Shown here in pieces: positions 55,120-64,000 of a stretch of 64,000 bases of DNA. Below the pieces are notes generated by a model. It searched no databases. It worked only from the letters and a program-made list of their open reading frames with translations, and had not been told where the DNA came from. Every line of letters begins with the position of its first letter. The stretch's first letter is position 1. This DNA comes from Planctomycetales bacterium 71-10 (GTDB lineage: Bacteria > Planctomycetota > Planctomycetia > Isosphaerales > Isosphaeraceae), in the NCBI GenBank assembly GCA_001898385.1, contig MKTT01000062.1:1-64000 (forward strand). Reading direction: 5' to 3'. The position numbers and the translations under genes are program-made.

Positions 55120-57507
55120 ATGATCTGTCCACGGACGCTGGCCTGCTGCGCCTTGCTCGGCCTGGGCGCGCTCGCGCCGGCCCGGGGCGCGGACGAGCCG
55201 CTGGCGAAGCTCAAGGGCGTCCCCTTCACCGACGTCGTCATCGCCGACGCCTTCTGGGCCCCCCGCCGGGAGACCAACCGCGCCGTCTCCATCCCCATCA
55301 GCCTGGCCAAGCTGGAAGAGTACGGCAACATCGCCAACCTCGACCTGGCCGCGAAGGGGAGCAAGGGCGGGTATCACGGCCCCGTCTTCATGGATTCCGA
55401 CCTGTACAAGGCCCTCGAAGCCGCCTCGTACTCGCTGGCGACCCACCCCGACCCGGCGCTCGACGCGAAGGTCGACGCGATCGTCGCGAAGATCGCCGCG
55501 GCCCAGCAGGCGGACGGCTACCTCGACACCTGGTTCACCGTCAACGCCCCCGAGAAGCGCTGGACCAACCTGCGCGACCAGCACGAGCTGTATTGCGCCG
55601 GCCACCTGTTCGAGGCGGCCGTCGCCCACTCCCAGGCGACCGGCAAGCGCAACTTCCTGGACGTCGCCGTGAAACTGGCCGACCACGTCGACGCCACGTT
55701 CGGCGACGGCAAGCGCATGGGCTACTGCGGCCACCCCGAGGTCGAGCTGGCCCTCGTCAAGCTGGCCCGCGCCACCGGCGAGGAGAAGTACGCGAAGCTG
55801 GCCGCGTTCTTCATCATGAACCGCGGCCGGAAGTTCTTCGCGGAGGAGCACCGCCAGCCCGTCGCCGAGTACGACGGGGCCTACTGGCAGGATGACGTGC
55901 CGATCTGCGACCACAGGAACATCAAGGGCCACGCCGTCCGCGCCGCGTACCTGCTCAGCGGCGCCACCGACGTCGCCGCCATGTCGGGCGACGCCGCGCT
56001 CCTGAAGATGATCGGCCGCGTCTGGCGGAACACGACCGAGCGAAATATATACATTACCGGTGGCATCGGCCCCAGCGCGCGCAACGAGGGCTTCACGCAG
56101 GACTACGACCTGCCGAACCGCTCGGCCTACCAGGAGACGTGCGCCTCGATCGCCCTGGCCCAGTGGAACCACCGCCTCGCCCTGCTGTACGGCGACGCGA
56201 AGTACGCCGACGTCTTCGAACGATCGCTGTACAACGGCGTGCTCGCCGGGGTCTCGCTCGACGGCAAGAGGTTCTTCTACGTCAACCCGCTGGAGAGCGA
56301 GGGGGGGCACCACCGCTCGGAATGGTTCTCGTGCGCCTGCTGCCCGCCCAACGTCACCCGCACGCTGGCCTCGCTGGGCGGCTACGCCTACGCGGCCGAC
56401 GCGGGCTCGCTCTGGGTCAACCTCTACATCCAGGGCTCCGTCAAGGTCCCGTTCGGCGGCCGGGACGTGACGGTCGACGTGACGACCGACTACCCCTGGG
56501 ACGGCAAGGTCGCGCTCCGGCCGAAGGTCGACGCCCCCACCACGTTCGCCCTCCGCCTGCGCGTCCCCGGCTGGTGCGAAGGCGCGACGGTCGCCGTGAA
56601 CGGCGAGCCGGTCTCCTCGCCGACGATCGAGCGGGGATACATCGTCCTCGCGCGGGAGTGGAAGCCGGGCGACTCCGCCACGCTCGACCTCCCCATGCCC
56701 GCGACCCGCGTCGCCGCCCGCCCGAACGTCGAGGCCGATCGCGGCCTGCTGGCGATCCAGCGCGGGCCGATCGTCTACTGCGTCGAGGCCGCCGACGCGG
56801 ACGCCGACCTGGCGTCGCTCTACCTCCCGCGCGACGCCGAGCTGAAGCCCGAGAAGGCCCCCGACCTCCTGGGCGGCGTGGTCGTCCTGAAGGGGACGGC
56901 GCGGACCGCGCCCGAACAGGGCTGGGACCGCACGCTCTATCGGGCCGCCCCCGCCGGCTCGCCGACGCCTTTCAAGGCCGTCCCCTACTACGCCTGGGAC
57001 AACCGCCGGCCCGGCCCGATGAAGGTCTGGCTCCCCGTCGAGCCGAGGTCGTCCGTCGCCGGCCCGGGGGAGCAGGGGGCCCGGGTGACCATGTCGCACG
57101 TCAGCTCCAACTGCCGGCCCGAGGGCGCGAACGACGGGATCGAGCCGAAGTCCAGCGCCGAGCAGCCCGCCGCCAACTGCCACTGGTGGCCCCGCAAGGG
57201 GACCGAGGAATGGGTGCAGTACTCGTGGACTTCGCCCCGGACGCTTGAAAGCGCGAAGGTCTACTGGTTCGACGACACCGGCCGGGGCGAGTGCCGCGTC
57301 CCGGCCTCGTGGCGGGTCGAGTATCGCGACGGCGACTCCTGGAAGCCCGTCGACGCGAAGGGCCCCTACGGCCTGGCCAAGGACGCCTGGAACGAGGTGA
57401 CGTTCTCCCCCGTCGCGACCGACGCCCTCCGCCTCGTCGTCCAGCTCCCGGAAGGCTGGGCGGCCGGCGTCCACGAATGGAAGGTGCAGGAGTCCGAGGA
57501 CGACTGA
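55120..57507 (+). CDS. Secreted GH127 (DUF1680) beta-L-arabinofuranosidase-like protein
   Basis: 795 residues. Signal peptide (LACCALLGLGALAPARG), then the all-helical GH127 barrel (about 35-440). The zinc/catalytic set of this family is present: E339 and C341 in QETCAS, and C405, C407 and C408 in SCACCPPN. A beta-sandwich follows, and the final 140 residues look like a carbohydrate-binding (F5/8-type) domain. The likely reaction is release of L-arabinofuranose from plant-type glycans by a Cys nucleophile. ATG 55120 follows AAGGA. Single-gene unit followed by a strong hairpin. Confidence 0.93.
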   Translation: MICPRTLACCALLGLGALAPARGADEPLAKLKGVPFTDVVIADAFWAPRRETNRAVSIPISLAKLEEYGNIANLDLAAKGSKGGYHGPVFMDSDLYKALEAASYSLATHPDPALDAKVDAIVAKIAAAQQADGYLDTWFTVNAPEKRWTNLRDQHELYCAGHLFEAAVAHSQATGKRNFLDVAVKLADHVDATFGDGKRMGYCGHPEVELALVKLARATGEEKYAKLAAFFIMNRGRKFFAEEHRQPVAEYDGAYWQDDVPICDHRNIKGHAVRAAYLLSGATDVAAMSGDAALLKMIGRVWRNTTERNIYITGGIGPSARNEGFTQDYDLPNRSAYQETCASIALAQWNHRLALLYGDAKYADVFERSLYNGVLAGVSLDGKRFFYVNPLESEGGHHRSEWFSCACCPPNVTRTLASLGGYAYAADAGSLWVNLYIQGSVKVPFGGRDVTVDVTTDYPWDGKVALRPKVDAPTTFALRLRVPGWCEGATVAVNGEPVSSPTIERGYIVLAREWKPGDSATLDLPMPATRVAARPNVEADRGLLAIQRGPIVYCVEAADADADLASLYLPRDAELKPEKAPDLLGGVVVLKGTARTAPEQGWDRTLYRAAPAGSPTPFKAVPYYAWDNRRPGPMKVWLPVEPRSSVAGPGEQGARVTMSHVSSNCRPEGANDGIEPKSSAEQPAANCHWWPRKGTEEWVQYSWTSPRTLESAKVYWFDDTGRGECRVPASWRVEYRDGDSWKPVDAKGPYGLAKDAWNEVTFSPVATDALRLVVQLPEGWAAGVHEWKVQESEDD

Positions 57508-57873
57508 CGCCGCCGCCGGCCCCCGCCGCTCGCGGGGGCCGCGGCCGTCTGACGGTTGTAGGTTTAATGATTTAGTGCTTATTTGTCATTATTTTTTCGG
57601 CCCACCTATGGAATTGCGGGAGCCGACCGGCTAAGCTTCCATCACTCTCCCATCGAAGAAGTGCATCGGTCGCCATGGATGTCGGCCCGTATGCCCCCGC
57701 CCCGGATTCGGGCGGCCGGGCCGCATACGTCCTTGTCATCCTTGCTCCCGGATAGTCTAGGCCCGATGTCGGGCCGTCCCCTGCCGGCCCGCCGGCCGCG
57801 TCGCGCGGGCGGGGTCGGCATCCGTCCGCCTTCATAGAATCATCGGCGTCCATCGAACGGAGAAAGCCTCCAC
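57508..57873. other. Intergenic region between GH127 gene and DUF1559 cassette 4
   Basis: About 366 bases without a supported gene. It opens with a strong hairpin, followed by an AT-rich stretch (57553-57600, including ATTATTTTTTCGG). The promoter of cassette 4 must lie in the later part, but no clear hexamers are visible. Confidence 0.5.
57518..57540 (+). terminator. Terminator-like hairpin after the GH127 gene
   Basis: GGCCCCCGC and GCGGGGGCC form nine perfect pairs around a five-base loop, eleven bases after the stop. No immediate T-run, but an AT-rich stretch follows some 15 bases later. Confidence 0.6.
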
Positions 57874-58989
57874 ATGAATGCGAGCGCACGTCGCGGATTC
57901 ACGCTGATCGAGCTGCTGGTGGTGATCGCCATCATCGCCGTGCTCATCGCCCTCTTGCTCCCCGCCGTCCAGGCGGCCCGCGAGGCCGCCCGACGGGCGC
58001 AGTGCGTCAACAACCTGAAGCAGATCGGCCTGGCGGTGCACAATTTCGAGAGCACCAACGGCGAGTTCCCGCCGGGCGCCGGGCCCGCGCCGGTCGGCGA
58101 CCCGACGGCCCTGGGCGACGGGACGCGGCTCAGCCCGCAGGCGCTGATCCTGCCGTACCTGGAGCAGTCCAGCCTCTACGCCACGTTCAACCTCCAGATC
58201 GAGATCAACTCGTCGGCCGAGAACGACACGGCGCGCTGCCAGCAGATCTCGGCCTACCTCTGCCCCTCCGACGGCAAGGGCTTCCGCTCGCCGGGGACGC
58301 GGGTGAACTCGAACAGCACCGGCAGCCTGGCCCAGAGCAACTACTACGGCAGCAACGGCGCGACGGCCGCCCTGTTCTTCAACTCGGCGAGCTCGGCGTT
58401 CCCCACCAATGAGACGAACTCGGCGTCGCTGGGCGTCTTCAACATCTCGGTCAACGTCACGACCCCGAAGCCGACCGCGGCGAATCCGAGCTCGGATTAC
58501 CGCAAGGTGACCAGCAAGGTGACGATCAGTTCGATCACCGACGGGACGAGCAATACCGGGCTCTTCTCCGAGATCAAGATCTCCACCATGCCGTTCCCGG
58601 TCCCGGCCAACACGCCGATGGACTCGCGGGCCGTCTACCTGACCGGTTCGTGGACGGCGGCCCCCGACAACTACATCCCGAACTCCGCCTGCAACGGCAT
58701 CCCCTACAGCTCCCGGATCACCTACAAGGGGCAGCAATACTACCGCGGCTTCATCCCCGAGCTGGCCTACTACAACCACACCCAGACGCCCAACACCCGC
58801 AACATGGACTGCGGCGACGGCGCCATCACGGCCTCGCACATGGCCGCCCGCAGCTACCACTCCGGCGGCGTGAACGTCGCGATGTGCGACGGCAGCGTGA
58901 AGTTCATCAAGGACTCGATCAGCCTCCCGACCTGGCAGGCCCTGGGGACCCGGGCCGGCGGCGAGGTCGTCAGCGCCGACGCCTACTGA
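57874..58989 (+). CDS. DUF1559 pseudopilin-like protein (cassette 4)
   Basis: 371 residues. [20 protein letters not shown] signal, [14 protein letters not shown], and the closing [16 protein letters not shown] motif. It lacks the Cys-rich loop of cassettes 2 and 3 and has a longer middle, so it belongs to another subgroup. ATG 57874 follows GGAGAAAG. Confidence 0.93.
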   Translation: MNASARRGFTLIELLVVIAIIAVLIALLLPAVQAAREAARRAQCVNNLKQIGLAVHNFESTNGEFPPGAGPAPVGDPTALGDGTRLSPQALILPYLEQSSLYATFNLQIEINSSAENDTARCQQISAYLCPSDGKGFRSPGTRVNSNSTGSLAQSNYYGSNGATAALFFNSASSAFPTNETNSASLGVFNISVNVTTPKPTAANPSSDYRKVTSKVTISSITDGTSNTGLFSEIKISTMPFPVPANTPMDSRAVYLTGSWTAAPDNYIPNSACNGIPYSSRITYKGQQYYRGFIPELAYYNHTQTPNTRNMDCGDGAITASHMAARSYHSGGVNVAMCDGSVKFIKDSISLPTWQALGTRAGGEVVSADAY

Positions 58990-59012
58990 TCGAATTGACC
59001 GATCCGCCCCCC

Positions 59013-59048
59013 GTCGCGGGCCGTTCCCCCGGCGGGCCGGCCCGCGAC
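59013..59048 (+). other. Hairpin between DUF1559 and lipoprotein genes (cassette 4)
   Basis: GTCGCGGGCCG and CGGCCCGCGAC form 11 perfect pairs around a 14-base loop. It lies 23 bases after the DUF1559 stop and 17 bases before the lipoprotein start, close to the latter's ribosome-binding site. No T-run. Confidence 0.6.
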
Positions 59049-59065
59049 CCCGACCGAGGCCCGTC

Positions 59066-59512
59066 ATGACCCGACCCGCCCGCATCATCGCACCTTGGGC
59101 CGTCGCCGCGGCGACGCTGACCCCCTTCGTCCTCGGCTGCGGCGACGCCCAATCGGTCTCCAACGCCCCCGAGCACTACGACATCGGCTCGCTCGAGGAG
59201 GTATCCGACATCTATCTCTCGTCCTACAACCTGAAGAAGAAGCCGCCGACGTCCACGAAGGACTTCGTCAAGGCCGACCTCTTCCCCAACGCCGCCGGCG
59301 CCATCAAGAAGGGCGAGATCGTCGTCTACTGGGGCGTCGCCCCGACGCCCGGCGAGGCCGCGACCGAGGTCCTCGCCTACAAGGCCGACGTCCCCTCCAA
59401 GGGGGGCTACGTCCTCCTCAAGGACATGACCATCAAGGCCATGACCCCCGAGGAGTTCCAGGCGGCCCCCAAGCCCTCTATGCCCACCTCGGCCGACGCC
59501 AAGAAGGGCTGA
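59066..59512 (+). CDS. Small lipoprotein (cassette 4)
   Basis: 148 residues. Lipobox FVLGC (Cys at residue 25). The mature part is a small globular domain (EEVSDIYLSSYNLKKKPPTS, EIVVYWGVAPTPGEAATEVL), larger than in cassettes 2 and 3. Its place directly after a DUF1559 gene is the main clue to its role. Confidence 0.87.
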   Translation: MTRPARIIAPWAVAAATLTPFVLGCGDAQSVSNAPEHYDIGSLEEVSDIYLSSYNLKKKPPTSTKDFVKADLFPNAAGAIKKGEIVVYWGVAPTPGEAATEVLAYKADVPSKGGYVLLKDMTIKAMTPEEFQAAPKPSMPTSADAKKG

Positions 59513-59578
59513 CCTCGCCGCCCCGCGATCGATCGAGACGCCGGCCTTGCGCCGGCGTCTCCGCGTACCGGGCCTTCG

Positions 59579-59956
59579 TCAGCACGACGACGACGGGTTC
59601 GGGAAGGCGTGGGCGTCGTCCTCGGGGCCCGTGCGGCGGTCGAGGCAGGCGAAATCCTTCTCGATCAGGATCCGGACGGCTCCGCCTTCGACCTCCTGCA
59701 CGCGCTCGAACCCCACGAGGTCGCCGCCGGCCCATTCCTCGACGTCGCGGCGGTCCAGCCGCACCGTCAGCCGACCGTCGCGATATGAGGCCGACGGCCC
59801 CCCGCGCGGGGCCTCGCCGACCTCCACGGCGTACACGAACGCCGCGTCCGGCCCGAACCGCAGCGACTCCTCGACGCGGCCGAGCCCGATCAGCCCCTCC
59901 AGGTCTTTCCGGTCGAGCCGGAGCCGGATCGAATTCCCCTTGAGCCGCAGCTTCAT
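59579..59956 (-). CDS. Small conserved protein (DUF7009-like), unknown function
   Basis: 125 residues. Begins MKLRLKGNSIRLRLDRKDLE, has ASYRDGRLTVRLDRRDVEEW in the middle, and ends with CLDRR ... DAHAFPNPSSSC. I recall this pattern as a small uncharacterised family (DUF7009); that label is from memory. Soluble, no signal peptide. The final Cys and CLDRR Cys could form a metal or redox pair. ATG 59956 follows GGGAGGA. Confidence 0.8.
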   Translation of the reverse strand: MKLRLKGNSIRLRLDRKDLEGLIGLGRVEESLRFGPDAAFVYAVEVGEAPRGGPSASYRDGRLTVRLDRRDVEEWAGGDLVGFERVQEVEGGAVRILIEKDFACLDRRTGPEDDAHAFPNPSSSC

Positions 59957-60161
59957 GACGTCCTCCCCTCGCGCGGGGCCGTCGCTGATGGGGCGGCCTC
60001 GTATTTGGATTATACGCGAGGGCGCGATGCCGGCATCAGGAGGATGCCCGCGACGTCCCGACGGTCTGCGGCGCCGCGACGAGCCCGGCGACGGCCGAGG
60101 CGGCCGGCCGAGGGGAGGAGGGGCGGCGAGGGCCGGGGACGTCCCCGGCCCTCGCGAAAGG

Positions 60162-61499
60162 TCACTTCGATTCGGCCAGGATCTCGGTCAGGACGCGGCC
60201 GGCGGGCTTCTCCAGGGGGACGCCCAGGAGGGAGGCGGCGGTGGGGGCGACGTCGAGGTTCTCGACCGAAGGGAGCTTCGAGCCGGGCTTGATCCCCGCG
60301 CCCGAGGCGACGAACAGGGCGTTCATCTTGGGCTCGGTGGAGAGATACCCGTGGGTCCCCTTCGGCGCGTGCTCCTGGATGAGGCCGTCGCCCTTGAAGG
60401 CCCCGCCCACGCTGTATCCGTCCTTGGCGGCGATGACCATGTCGGCCATGCCGGGGTGGCCGTCGGGGTCGGGCAGGCCGTAGCGCGGGAAGTCGGCCGG
60501 GTCGAGCACGGCGGCCACGCCTTCGACCCCGTCGAACAGGCCGTGGACGGCCTTCCGATCCTCCTCCTTCGTGGCCGGGTCGGTCAGGTAGACCAGGCCG
60601 ATGCCCCCCTCGGGGACGACGTAGGCGCGGGCGGACTCGACCTTGTCCCCCGCGACGGCCAGCAGCTTGGCGTCGCGCAGCGCGATGTTCGGGCGGATCG
60701 TCTTGGTGTTGGCGATGAAGCCGTGGTCGGCCACGATGAAGAACGTGGTCTTGTCCCGGATGCCGGCGTCTTCGGTCGCCTTCACGACCTTGCCGACCAG
60801 GGCGTCGAGCTTGGCGGCGACCTCGCGGCCCTGGGAGGTCTCCGGGCCGTGCTGGTGATGGGTGGAGTCGAGTTCGAGCAGGTGGAGGGCGATGAAGTTC
60901 GGCTTGCGCTCGCGGATGACGTGGGCGGTCCCCTCGGCCCAGGCCTCGTCGCGGCCGGCGGCGCCGGCTTCGAACTTCTTGAGGAGGCCGGACTTCTCCA
61001 ACTCCTCCTTGAGGCGGGGCGTGGTGTAGGTGAACGTCTTCGGCACGTCGGGCCAGTTGTCGTCGATGCTCTCGGAGCCCGAGGTGCAGGGCCAGTTGAT
61101 CGCGGCCGACGTCAGCCCCTTCGCCTTGAGCACGTCGAAGAGGAGCGGGACGCGGGCCAGCTCCGACTGCCGGCGCTCGGCCGCGGAGGTCGTCGGCTTG
61201 CCGGCGGCGCGCGTCAGCACGCCGTTGTAGATCACGCCGTGGGTCGCCGGCGGGACGCCCGTCACCAGGGTCGTGTGGTTGGGCCAGGTGACCGAGGGGT
61301 TGGAGACGTGCATCCCCTCGGCGGTGCAGGCCCCGGCGTCGCGGAGGCCGCGGATCACCGGCAGGGAGACCTCGGGGTCGTCCAGGTAGCGGGCGGGGAA
61401 GCCGTCGAGCGAGATCAGGACGACGTGCCGGTCCGATCCGGCCGAGGCCGGGGCGACCGTCGCCGTCGCCAGGGCCGCGAGGGCCAGGAAGCGCAACAT
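60162..61499 (-). CDS. Secreted alkaline-phosphatase-superfamily phosphodiesterase (NPP-like)
   Basis: 445 residues. Signal peptide (FLALAALATATVAPASA), then VVLISLDGFPARYL with the first metal Asp, the Thr nucleophile in SVTWPNHTTLVTG, the Asp/His set in LELDSTHHQHGP and VADHGF, and a late His near EHAPKGTHGY. This matches nucleotide pyrophosphatase/phosphodiesterases with two metals. Substrate unknown. ATG 61499 follows GAGGTGG; a GTG three codons upstream is less likely. Single-gene unit. Confidence 0.92.
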   Translation of the reverse strand: MLRFLALAALATATVAPASAGSDRHVVLISLDGFPARYLDDPEVSLPVIRGLRDAGACTAEGMHVSNPSVTWPNHTTLVTGVPPATHGVIYNGVLTRAAGKPTTSAAERRQSELARVPLLFDVLKAKGLTSAAINWPCTSGSESIDDNWPDVPKTFTYTTPRLKEELEKSGLLKKFEAGAAGRDEAWAEGTAHVIRERKPNFIALHLLELDSTHHQHGPETSQGREVAAKLDALVGKVVKATEDAGIRDKTTFFIVADHGFIANTKTIRPNIALRDAKLLAVAGDKVESARAYVVPEGGIGLVYLTDPATKEEDRKAVHGLFDGVEGVAAVLDPADFPRYGLPDPDGHPGMADMVIAAKDGYSVGGAFKGDGLIQEHAPKGTHGYLSTEPKMNALFVASGAGIKPGSKLPSVENLDVAPTAASLLGVPLEKPAGRVLTEILAESK

Positions 61500-61639
61500 G
61501 AAATCCACCTCTTCGTCGATGCGTCGATGCGTCGGTCCGGTCCGGCGGACGCCCCGCCCGGACTCCCCGCAAGCGTACCGGCCCGGGCCCGCCCGTTAAA
61601 GGCCCCGGCCGGCCCTTCGGGGCGAGCCTCTCGGAAACT

Positions 61640-62302
61640 TCACGCCCGGCCCCGCCGCCACGGCTTGTAGAAGCTGTAGGACTTCTCCAGGCCCAGCTTG
61701 CGCTCGACGTGGATCAGGCCGTCCGGGAACAGCTCGCGCATCCGGCCGCGGCCGAGCACGCGCGTCCCGTCGAGCATCGCGGACAGGTCGGGATACCTCG
61801 GCCGCCACCTCTCGATCATCCGGCGGCGGCGGGCCTCCGGGAGCTTGAAGAAGAACGGGACGCCCGTGTGGATCTCGATCGGGAAGCGGTCGCTGGGCGT
61901 CTGGACCCAGTAGGCGGGGGCGAGCCGGCGCACCTCGCGCGCGAATGCGGCCTGGCGCGCCTCGTCGCCGACGTGCTCGATCGTCGAGTTGCTGAAGGCC
62001 AGGTCGAACGACCCGTCCTCCAGGATCCCCCGCAGGTCGCAGGCGTCGTGCTCGATGCGGGCGTATCGCGCGGGGTCGGACGGGGGGCGGGCCCGGCCGG
62101 GCAGGTTGACGAACGTGACGTGGAAGTCGTGATCGACGAGCGACCAGATGAACTCGCTCCCGCCCAGGTCCACGATCCGGGCCCCGCTCGGAGGGGAGGC
62201 CAGCCGGAGGCACTCCCGCATCCGCGCCGCCCGCCAGCGCCGCAGCAGGCTCCCCTGGTCGACGAACATCCGGCGGACGAACGGGCGGATCAGGAACTGC
62301 AT
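61640..62302 (-). CDS. Class I SAM-dependent methyltransferase
   Basis: 220 residues. The Rossmann motif I is degenerate but clear (ARIVDLGGSEFIWSLV); the post-I acidic residue is in IEHDACDL and motif II-like FDLAFSNSTIEHVG follows. This is a UbiE/MenG-like small-molecule methyltransferase fold of unknown substrate. The N-terminal 40 residues are basic and may touch the membrane. It lies 31 bases after the repeat protein gene on the same strand. Confidence 0.87.
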   Translation of the reverse strand: MQFLIRPFVRRMFVDQGSLLRRWRAARMRECLRLASPPSGARIVDLGGSEFIWSLVDHDFHVTFVNLPGRARPPSDPARYARIEHDACDLRGILEDGSFDLAFSNSTIEHVGDEARQAAFAREVRRLAPAYWVQTPSDRFPIEIHTGVPFFFKLPEARRRRMIERWRPRYPDLSAMLDGTRVLGRGRMRELFPDGLIHVERKLGLEKSYSFYKPWRRGRA

Positions 62303-62333
62303 GGCGCGCTCGCTGGGCGGGGCCGCATCGGGC

Positions 62334-64000
62334 TCACGACCCGGCCAGGGCCGGGCGGGCGGCGAGCTTCTGGGGGTCGCCGGGGTTGATCTGCCGGAAC
62401 CCGGCGAAGTCGGCCCAGCGCCAGGCCCCGTACGGGCCGTAGTCGACGAACAGCCAGCCGTCGGCCGCGACGGCGAGGCCCTGGGGATCCGCCGGGTTCA
62501 AGAGCCGGAACCCGCCGGCCGCCGACCACGCCCACAGGCCGCTCGCCCCGAAGTCGATGTAGAGGTCCCCGCCCGGCCCGGCGGCGAGGCCCTGGGGGTC
62601 GGCCGCGTGGATCCGCGACCAGCCCCCGGCCGTCGTCCAGGTCCACAGCCCGTAGGGGCCGTAGTCGACGAAGAGCGTCCCGCCGGGGCCGGCGGCCATC
62701 CCCTCGGGGTCGGAGGCGTTGATCCTCCGCAGCCCGGACGACGCCGTCCAGGACCAGAGCCCGTACGGGCCGTAGTCGACGTACAACTCGCCCGACGGCC
62801 CGGCCGCGAAGCCCTGCGGGTCCGACTCGTTGATCCGGGCCAGCCCCGCGGCGGCCGTCCAGCGCCAGAGGCCATACGGCCCGTAGTCCAGGAACAGGGA
62901 GCCGTCGGCCCCGGGGGTCATCGCCTGGGCGTCGGCCGCGTTGACCTGGCGGATCCCGGCCGATTCGCTCCAGCGCCAGAGCCCGTAGGGGCCGTAGTCG
63001 ATGAACAGCGAGCCGTCGGCGGCCACGGCGAGGTCCTGGGGGTCGGCCGCGTTGATCTGCGACCAGCCGCCGGCCTCGGTCCAGCGCCAGAGGCCGTACG
63101 CGCCGTAGTCGACGTACAGCGGCTCGACGCTCGGCGGCGGCGCGGGGATGCGCCGGGTGATCGCCAGGGCGTAGTCGCTCCCGACGCTCCGGCCCCCCGA
63201 GATCGTCGCCTCCCCGTTGGGGCTCGATGAGGAGAACCCGGGGTCGGGGGCCGACTCGACGGTCGAGATCACGTCCGCCGCGACGACCCGGGAGATGCGG
63301 ACGTAGTACGGGGCCGTCGCCGTCGCGACCCAGGTGAGCGAGCCGTAGGGGCTCGCGGTCGGCCCGGCGACCTTGCGGCCCGAGGCGTCGTAGACGGCGG
63401 CCACGGCCGGCCCGGACAGGCCGCCCTCGCCGGGCGGGGACGTCGTCGCGATGTACGTCGCGCCGGCGATCGCGTCGATCCGGTAGACGTCGGCCGAGGG
63501 CCCGGCCAGGGTCGTCGTCGTGCCGAAGGCCCCGCCCGAGAACGCGACGGCCTGCGTCGCCGAGGCGATGTCGCCCGGCTCGTCGGGGGAGCGGCCGGTC
63601 AGCGTCGCCTCCAGGTAGTAGGCCGTCGAGCCCGCCGCCGCGGGCGAGGGCGTGGTGAACGTGAAGTCGCGCTGGGCGTACGTCCCCGCGCCGACCCAGT
63701 ACCGGCCCCCGGCCGGGAAGGTGTAGGTCACGTCCTCCTTGCCGGCGGTCGTCGACGTGTCGTTGTTGGAGAAGACCAGGGCCCCGGAGGCGTCGAAGAC
63801 CTTGAGGTAGCTGTCGACCCCCCGCTCCAGGACGGACGAGCCGTCGAGCGTCCGGAGCCGCAGCGTGTCGCCCCCCAGCACGTCCAGCGGCATCAGGTAG
63901 ACGCCGCGCGACGGGATCACCTTCACGCGCGCCGTCCCGTCCCCCTCGCCGCCCGTGAACAGTTCGAAGCCGCGCTCGAACGCCGCGGCCGGCGCGGCGA
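62334..64000 (-). CDS. Secreted protein with PPC-like domains and seven 37-residue repeats, 5' end off the window
   Basis: At least 554 residues are visible; the frame is open to the right edge, so the start is missing. The visible N-terminal part holds beta-sandwich domains resembling bacterial pre-peptidase C-terminal (PPC) modules (YLKVFDASGALVFSNND, PYYVRISR). From about 63125 down to 62350 there are seven tandem repeats of exactly 37 residues, with consensus DYGPYGLWRW ... INAADPQGLAAGPDG. Aromatic and Gly/Asp positions are invariant. The length and pattern suggest a tectonin-like beta-propeller, possibly sugar-binding; that is inference. Confidence 0.85.
   Translation of the reverse strand, partial: AAPAAAFERGFELFTGGEGDGTARVKVIPSRGVYLMPLDVLGGDTLRLRTLDGSSVLERGVDSYLKVFDASGALVFSNNDTSTTAGKEDVTYTFPAGGRYWVGAGTYAQRDFTFTTPSPAAAGSTAYYLEATLTGRSPDEPGDIASATQAVAFSGGAFGTTTTLAGPSADVYRIDAIAGATYIATTSPPGEGGLSGPAVAAVYDASGRKVAGPTASPYGSLTWVATATAPYYVRISRVVAADVISTVESAPDPGFSSSSPNGEATISGGRSVGSDYALAITRRIPAPPPSVEPLYVDYGAYGLWRWTEAGGWSQINAADPQDLAVAADGSLFIDYGPYGLWRWSESAGIRQVNAADAQAMTPGADGSLFLDYGPYGLWRWTAAAGLARINESDPQGFAAGPSGELYVDYGPYGLWSWTASSGLRRINASDPEGMAAGPGGTLFVDYGPYGLWTWTTAGGWSRIHAADPQGLAAGPGGDLYIDFGASGLWAWSAAGGFRLLNPADPQGLAVAADGWLFVDYGPYGAWRWADFAGFRQINPGDPQKLAARPALAGS
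62350..63125 (-). repeat. Seven tandem 111-bp units encoding 37-residue repeats
   Basis: Marker GTAGTCGA-type triplets (encoding DY or DF) recur every 111 bases, at about 62440, 62550, 62660, 62771, 62882, 62993 and 63104. Unit length is constant and no unit is partial inside the array. DNA similarity between units is moderate, so the array is old enough to have diverged but is held in register. Confidence 0.85.

Noticed and set aside
57572..57889. A minus-strand frame of 105 codons in the gap before cassette 4
   Set aside because: No ribosome-binding site, mixed composition, and it runs into the start of the DUF1559 gene on the other strand.

Overview
The window looks like a chromosomal segment of a high-GC planctomycete, most likely of the Isosphaeraceae. 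The support is lineage-typical protein architecture: four DUF1559 pseudopilin-like proteins, each paired with a small lipoprotein; two proteins whose N-termini carry the short Arg-rich planctomycete export signal ending in LE(T/S)R; two PEP-CTERM proteins; sigma/kinase and sigma/anti-sigma operons; Uma2 and DUF4198 proteins. There are no rRNA or tRNA genes, no CRISPR array, no phage module and no intact insertion sequence. Fifty-seven protein genes plus one transposase pseudogene are supported. Two genes run off the ends of the window. All functions are read from motifs by eye; no database search was run.

Left part (1-12.7 kb): two tandem secreted TPR/HEAT proteins, the second with a C-terminal Hint domain; a sulfotransferase; a two-subunit molybdenum hydroxylase of the isoquinoline-oxidoreductase type; two secreted Tyr-rich proteins; a thioredoxin-like ferredoxin; a di-haem cytochrome; and an Mrr restriction enzyme. 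A dispersed palindromic repeat lies upstream of the cytochrome gene.

Middle part (12.8-33 kb): a GAF-SpoIIE phosphatase, a DUF488 protein, a ParDE-type toxin-antitoxin pair, a secreted cyclophilin, a PEP-CTERM protein, an ECF sigma factor overlapping a membrane Ser/Thr kinase, a LarA-like protein, a second toxin-antitoxin pair, a flippase, a Uma2 protein, and an operon of ECF sigma factor, zinc anti-sigma factor and a membrane-anchored DegP-like protein that has lost its whole catalytic triad. Then come an ACT-domain regulator, a DUF4198 protein, a leucine-rich repeat protein and a Pit phosphate transporter.

Right part (33-64 kb): mainly secreted or cell-surface enzymes (a large TIM-barrel protein, an esterase, a ceramidase-like protein, an M61 peptidase, a GH127 arabinofuranosidase, a phosphodiesterase). 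Interleaved are the four DUF1559-lipoprotein cassettes, a decayed IS1595-type transposase beside an AT-richer surface-protein gene, and housekeeping genes (rpe, a CnoX-like thioredoxin). The window ends in a protein with seven exact-length 37-residue repeats, probably a small beta-propeller.

The most interesting candidates for undescribed biology are the DUF1559-lipoprotein cassettes with palindromes between or upstream of the genes, the sigma/anti-sigma/pseudoprotease operon, the tandem TPR-Hint genes, and the seven-repeat protein. None is proven here to be a new system.
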